Assembly: GCF_023556315.2 (NCBI RefSeq)
Contig: NZ_CP116221.1
Coordinates: 3,176,001 to 3,240,000 of the forward strand
Source: Psychroserpens ponticola
GTDB lineage: Bacteria; Bacteroidota; Bacteroidia; Flavobacteriales; Flavobacteriaceae
DNA: 64,000 bases
Direction of reading: 5' to 3'
Below are positions 60,715 to 64,000 of the stretch, piece after piece (within the stretch, counting starts at the first letter, position 1; every line of letters starts with the position of its first letter). Both the position numbers and the translations under genes were made by a program. The notes under the pieces are model-generated. The model was not told the origin of the DNA and made no database searches. It saw only the letters and a program-made list of their open reading frames with translations.

Positions 60715-62019
60715 ATGGAACACATTGTAATTATTGGAAATGGAATTTCTGGAGTCACATTAGCTAGACATATCAGAAAGCTTTCAGACAAAAAAATCAC
60801 AATCATTTCGGCAGAAACTGATTATTTCTTTTCACGTACTGCGCTTATGTATGTGTATATGGGACATATGAAATTTGAACACACGCAACCTTATGAAAAT
60901 TGGTTCTGGAAGAAGAATAGAATCGAATTACTCAATGCGTATGTTGAAGCGATAAATACAGACAACAAATCCCTAAAACTCGCAAATGGTTCAAATCTTA
61001 AGTATGATAAATTAATTATTGCCACTGGAAGTAAACCAAACAAATTTGGATGGCCTGGTCAAGACCTTAAAGGTGTAATGGGAATGTATCACAAACAGGA
61101 TTTAGAAAATTTAGAATCTCTAGCACCTAACAAAGAAGCTTGCAATCGTGCAGTAATAGTTGGTGGTGGACTTATTGGCATTGAACTTGCCGAAATGTTG
61201 AATTCAAGAAGTATTCCTGTAACATTCTTAGTACGTGAATCTAGTTTTTGGAATGGTGTTTTGCCTCAAGGTGAAAGTGAAATGATTAATAGACACATCA
61301 AAAATCACCATATCGATTTACGTTTGTCTACAAACTTAAAGGAAATAAAATCTGATAACAACGGAAACGTAAAATCAGTCATCATTGAAGAAACAGGAGA
61401 AGAAATAAATTGTAATGTTGTTGGATTAACAGCTGGTGTTTCTCCAAATATTGAATTTATAAAATCTTCAAAAATTGAAACTGGAAGAGGTGTAAAAGTC
61501 AACCGTTTTCTAGAAACAAATATTCCTGATGTGTATGCTATTGGAGATTGTGCAGAGCAACATGAAGCCATTGGAAACCGAAGACCTATTGAAGCCGTTT
61601 GGTATACAGGTCGCATGATGGGAGAAACTTTAGCACAAACTATTTGTGGCAATCGAATGGAATACAAACCTGGACATTGGTTTAATTCTGCTAAATTTTT
61701 AGATATAGAATACCAAACCTATGGATGGGTTTTTGGAAAAAAGGGAAGACCAGATTATGAACAACATTTCCATTGGAAACACAAAGATGACACTAAATGT
61801 ATCACAGTTGCTTTTAATAAAAACACCAATGACTTTTTAGGAATCAACACCTTCGGAATTCGTATGCGCCATGAAACATTTGATACATGGCTAACAGAAA
61901 AACGAGATGTTGATTTTGTGATGAATCATCTTTCTGAAGCAAATTTCGATCCTGAATTTTATAACCATTATGAAGCTGAAATCTTATCTGCATACAACAA
62001 ACAACTACAAACTACATAA
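60715..62019 (+). CDS. NAD(P)/FAD-dependent pyridine nucleotide-disulfide oxidoreductase
   Basis: A 434-residue flavoprotein. The FAD Rossmann motif IVIIGNGISGVTLARHI is at residues 4-20, the NAD(P)-binding motif VIVGGGLIGIELAEML near residues 144-159, and the second FAD motif VYAIGDCAE near residues 273-281. It resembles rubredoxin or nitrite reductase flavin subunits and lacks the redox-active CxxxxC of disulfide reductases. It ends 2 nt before the membrane polyferredoxin gene, so the two probably pass electrons from NAD(P)H to a membrane 4Fe-4S chain. Confidence 0.92.
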   Translation: MEHIVIIGNGISGVTLARHIRKLSDKKITIISAETDYFFSRTALMYVYMGHMKFEHTQPYENWFWKKNRIELLNAYVEAINTDNKSLKLANGSNLKYDKLIIATGSKPNKFGWPGQDLKGVMGMYHKQDLENLESLAPNKEACNRAVIVGGGLIGIELAEMLNSRSIPVTFLVRESSFWNGVLPQGESEMINRHIKNHHIDLRLSTNLKEIKSDNNGNVKSVIIEETGEEINCNVVGLTAGVSPNIEFIKSSKIETGRGVKVNRFLETNIPDVYAIGDCAEQHEAIGNRRPIEAVWYTGRMMGETLAQTICGNRMEYKPGHWFNSAKFLDIEYQTYGWVFGKKGRPDYEQHFHWKHKDDTKCITVAFNKNTNDFLGINTFGIRMRHETFDTWLTEKRDVDFVMNHLSEANFDPEFYNHYEAEILSAYNKQLQTT

Positions 62020-62021
62020 CC

Positions 62022-63611
62022 ATGAGTAATAAAATTAATCATAGTATGTCTTTAGCAAAACCAGATGCTTTAGATATTACTACTAAACAAAAAATCGCTT
62101 TAGCTATCGGAATTGTAGGTTTGTTAATTTTTGTCTTAGCACTGTTTAACACAAATTTTCCTAATCAAGGCGTGTTTTTAACATTAGCATTAGGAATGAT
62201 ATCTCTAGGGATAATAGTTTATTCGAGAGAAGCGTATTTAACTAAATTAGAAGGCATTAAAAATGATGGCGTTTGGTTCAAATCCATTTCATCTCGCGGA
62301 ATTTGGGGTTGGCTTGTTGGCATTATCCTCACCTCCTTTTATATTGTGCTTTATTTTTTTCCACAATATTTAGGCTTAGGAGCTGATGGAGCGGTCAATA
62401 CTGGACTAATAAGTTTATTTGATCCACTAAGTCAACTTTTAAGCGGACGAAATGCGAGTCAGTGGTTTGTATACGGAACGCTTTACACCATTGCTATTTT
62501 GGCATTTGGTTATAAATTCATTCTTAAATACAGACACAATCGATACCAACAAATTCGAACCGTTTCAGTGATGTTTTTTCAATTGGGTTTTGCCTTTTTA
62601 ATTCCTGAATTTATGTATGTCATGAATAATGATTTACCGTACTACGATTTAAAAAGTGTTTGGCCTCTTAACTATTATATTTTTGATGAATGGTCGGTAA
62701 AAGGATTCTTATCTAATGGAAATATTGGATTAGCACTAATCTTATTTGGTATTATTTCAATCTTTGTCATTACTCCTATTTTAACTTATAAATATGGAAA
62801 ACGGTGGTATTGCTCTTGGGTTTGTGGTTGTGGTGGATTAGCAGAAACTGCAGGAGATTCTTTCAGACAATTATCATCAAAAAAAATGTCAGCATGGAAA
62901 TTAGAACGTTGGTTAATTCATCTCGTTTTAGTCTTCTCTGTAGTTATGACGACAGCAATGATTTATACCTATTTGGGCTATGACAGTAATAATTTTTGGT
63001 TAACAAAAGGCGTGTTCATTAGTTTGGTCATTGGATTCCTGATAATTGTATTTACTGGAGTCATGATTTTTAAAAGACATGAATTAGGAAAAGATGCAAA
63101 ATATGGAGCTATTGGCTTATTTGTCGTCATTGCATTATTAGTTATCATGCATTTTACTGGTACTACAGATCATGTTTTCTATGCAAAAGCTGGAACCTTA
63201 CGTTCTGCTTACGGAATTTATATAGGCTCAATATTTTCAGGAGTTATTGGAACCGGTTTTTATCCAATTCTCGGTAGTCGATCTTGGTGTCGTTTTGGTT
63301 GTCCAATGGCAGCAATTTTAGGCTTTCAACAGCGTTTATTTTCAAAATTTAGAATTACTACAAATGGTGGGCAATGTATTTCTTGCGGAAACTGCTCAAA
63401 CAGTTGTGAAATGGGAATTGATGTACGTCACTATGCTCAAAAAGGCGAAAATATTGTCCGCTCAAGTTGTGTTGGCTGTGGAATTTGTTCAGCAGTTTGC
63501 CCAAGAGGAGTATTGAAATTAGAAAATGATAGCATGAATGGACGAATTAATCCAACTGAAATCTTATTAGGAAATGATGTGGATTTAATGGATTTAGTCA
63601 ATCAGAAATAA
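62022..63611 (+). CDS. Membrane polyferredoxin (NosR/NapH-like 4Fe-4S binding protein)
   Basis: A 529-residue inner-membrane protein with about ten hydrophobic helices and cytoplasmic iron-sulfur sites. Cys-rich segments are CSWVCGCGG near residues 264-272, SWCRFGCPMA near residues 423-432, and two classical ferredoxin motifs, CISCGNCSNSCEMG near residues 453-466 and CVGCGICSAVCPRG near residues 483-496. Relatives move electrons across or within the membrane to reductases. The terminal acceptor is not encoded here. It is the second gene of the operon with the FAD oxidoreductase. Confidence 0.92.
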   Translation: MSNKINHSMSLAKPDALDITTKQKIALAIGIVGLLIFVLALFNTNFPNQGVFLTLALGMISLGIIVYSREAYLTKLEGIKNDGVWFKSISSRGIWGWLVGIILTSFYIVLYFFPQYLGLGADGAVNTGLISLFDPLSQLLSGRNASQWFVYGTLYTIAILAFGYKFILKYRHNRYQQIRTVSVMFFQLGFAFLIPEFMYVMNNDLPYYDLKSVWPLNYYIFDEWSVKGFLSNGNIGLALILFGIISIFVITPILTYKYGKRWYCSWVCGCGGLAETAGDSFRQLSSKKMSAWKLERWLIHLVLVFSVVMTTAMIYTYLGYDSNNFWLTKGVFISLVIGFLIIVFTGVMIFKRHELGKDAKYGAIGLFVVIALLVIMHFTGTTDHVFYAKAGTLRSAYGIYIGSIFSGVIGTGFYPILGSRSWCRFGCPMAAILGFQQRLFSKFRITTNGGQCISCGNCSNSCEMGIDVRHYAQKGENIVRSSCVGCGICSAVCPRGVLKLENDSMNGRINPTEILLGNDVDLMDLVNQK

Positions 63612-63618
63612 GATATTG

Positions 63619-63626
63619 TATTTTTG
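63619..63626 (+). promoter_or_regulatory. Possible -7 element for the terminal glycosyltransferase gene
   Basis: TATTTTTG fits TAnnTTTG and ends 18 nt before ATG 63645. It is only 8 nt after the stop of the preceding gene. No -33 element is clear. Confidence 0.4.
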
Positions 63627-63644
63627 CACTTTCAAACCAACTAA

Positions 63645-64000
63645 ATGTCCATAATAAAAGTTATCATTCCTGCATATAACGAAGCAGATTCTATAGCACA
63701 TGTCATAAAAGACATTCCAGATATTGTAAATGAAATTATTGTAGTGAGCAATAACTCAAATGATGATACAGTTATAAATGCTCAAAATGCTGGAGCAACT
63801 GTTCTTACTGAAACTAATAAAGGTTATGGTTATGCATGTTTAAAAGGAATGGAATACATTTCAAAACAAGATATAAAACCAGAGATAGTTGTTTTTTTAG
63901 ATGGTGATTATAGTGATTACCCTGAAGAGTTGTCAAAAATCGTAGCTCCAATTTTAAATGACAATATCGATTTTGTAATTGGTGCTAGAGTCAATCGATT
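63645..64000 (+). CDS. Family 2 glycosyltransferase, N-terminal part
   Basis: The frame from ATG 63645 is open to the window end, giving 118 residues of a GT-A enzyme: IKVIIPAYNEADSIAHVI near residues 4-21, EIIVVSNNSNDDT near residues 30-42, NKGYGYACLKGM near residues 58-69, the DXD motif LDGDYSDYPEE near residues 85-95, and VIGARVNR at the edge. It resembles dolichol-phosphate-mannose-synthase-like transferases, but the acceptor side is beyond the window, so the substrate is open. Confidence 0.92.
   Translation, partial: MSIIKVIIPAYNEADSIAHVIKDIPDIVNEIIVVSNNSNDDTVINAQNAGATVLTETNKGYGYACLKGMEYISKQDIKPEIVVFLDGDYSDYPEELSKIVAPILNDNIDFVIGARVNR

Overview
The window is AT-rich and gene-dense and looks like a chromosome segment of a marine Flavobacteriaceae (Bacteroidota). 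Reasons: Bacteroidota-type promoters (TTTG, about 19 bp, TAnnTTTG), the lack of strong Shine-Dalgarno sequences, many lipoproteins with a short signal ending in Cys, the gene order mraZ-rsmH next to engB, the run coaX-barrel protein-TPR-lptC-CNNM-PpiD, a mevalonate-pathway HMG-CoA reductase beside a GYDIA-type GHMP kinase, and two POT peptide transporters. The genus cannot be assigned from the sequence alone. No phage, insertion sequence, rRNA or CRISPR array was seen; there is one tRNA gene (Phe).

Layout. 1-26.6 kb is conserved core: start of the division/cell-wall cluster (rsmH partial, mraZ with three 10-bp-phased boxes), engB, an ABC permease and the Prc protease, surE-lpxB-NlpC/P60-comEC, a thioredoxin-like protein, two POT transporters, HMG-CoA reductase and GHMP kinase, PpiD, a CNNM/CorC protein, lptC, a TPR protein, an outer-membrane barrel and coaX, ending at tRNA-Phe. 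26.7-33.4 kb is an accessory block beginning immediately after tRNA-Phe: a TetR regulator, a DUF1348 protein, an AhpD-like protein, an Asp-nucleophile alpha/beta hydrolase, a membrane protein, a PNPOx-like flavoprotein, an old yellow enzyme, a RidA protein and a metallo-beta-lactamase-fold protein. The palindrome ACAGACTTGTCTGT occurs three times in it, and the tRNA 3' end plus terminator is repeated at its far edge.

33.7-46.4 kb is a purine catabolic locus from guanine to ureidoglycolate: guanine deaminase, xanthine dehydrogenase (two subunits), allantoinase, allantoicase, membrane urate oxidase PuuD, a UraD-UraH fusion and a CitE-like DUF6986 protein, facing a convergent XdhC/membrane protein/P-loop NTPase operon. 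No ureidoglycolate lyase, urease or purine permease is recognisable.

46.6-56.5 kb holds an arsenosugar biosynthesis locus (peroxidase-like protein, radical SAM ArsS, rhodanese, TIGR04282 glycosyltransferase, purine nucleoside phosphorylase, ArsM, and further on a TIGR04283 glycosyltransferase). It is interrupted by an ECF sigma/anti-sigma/DUF4097 operon on the other strand and by a fatty-acid-hydroxylase-type membrane protein and a DUF547 lipoprotein. 56.6-64 kb carries a metallophosphatase, a BamA/TamA-like barrel, a GH113-like lipoprotein, a second DUF547 protein, an FAD oxidoreductase with a membrane polyferredoxin, and the start of a family 2 glycosyltransferase.
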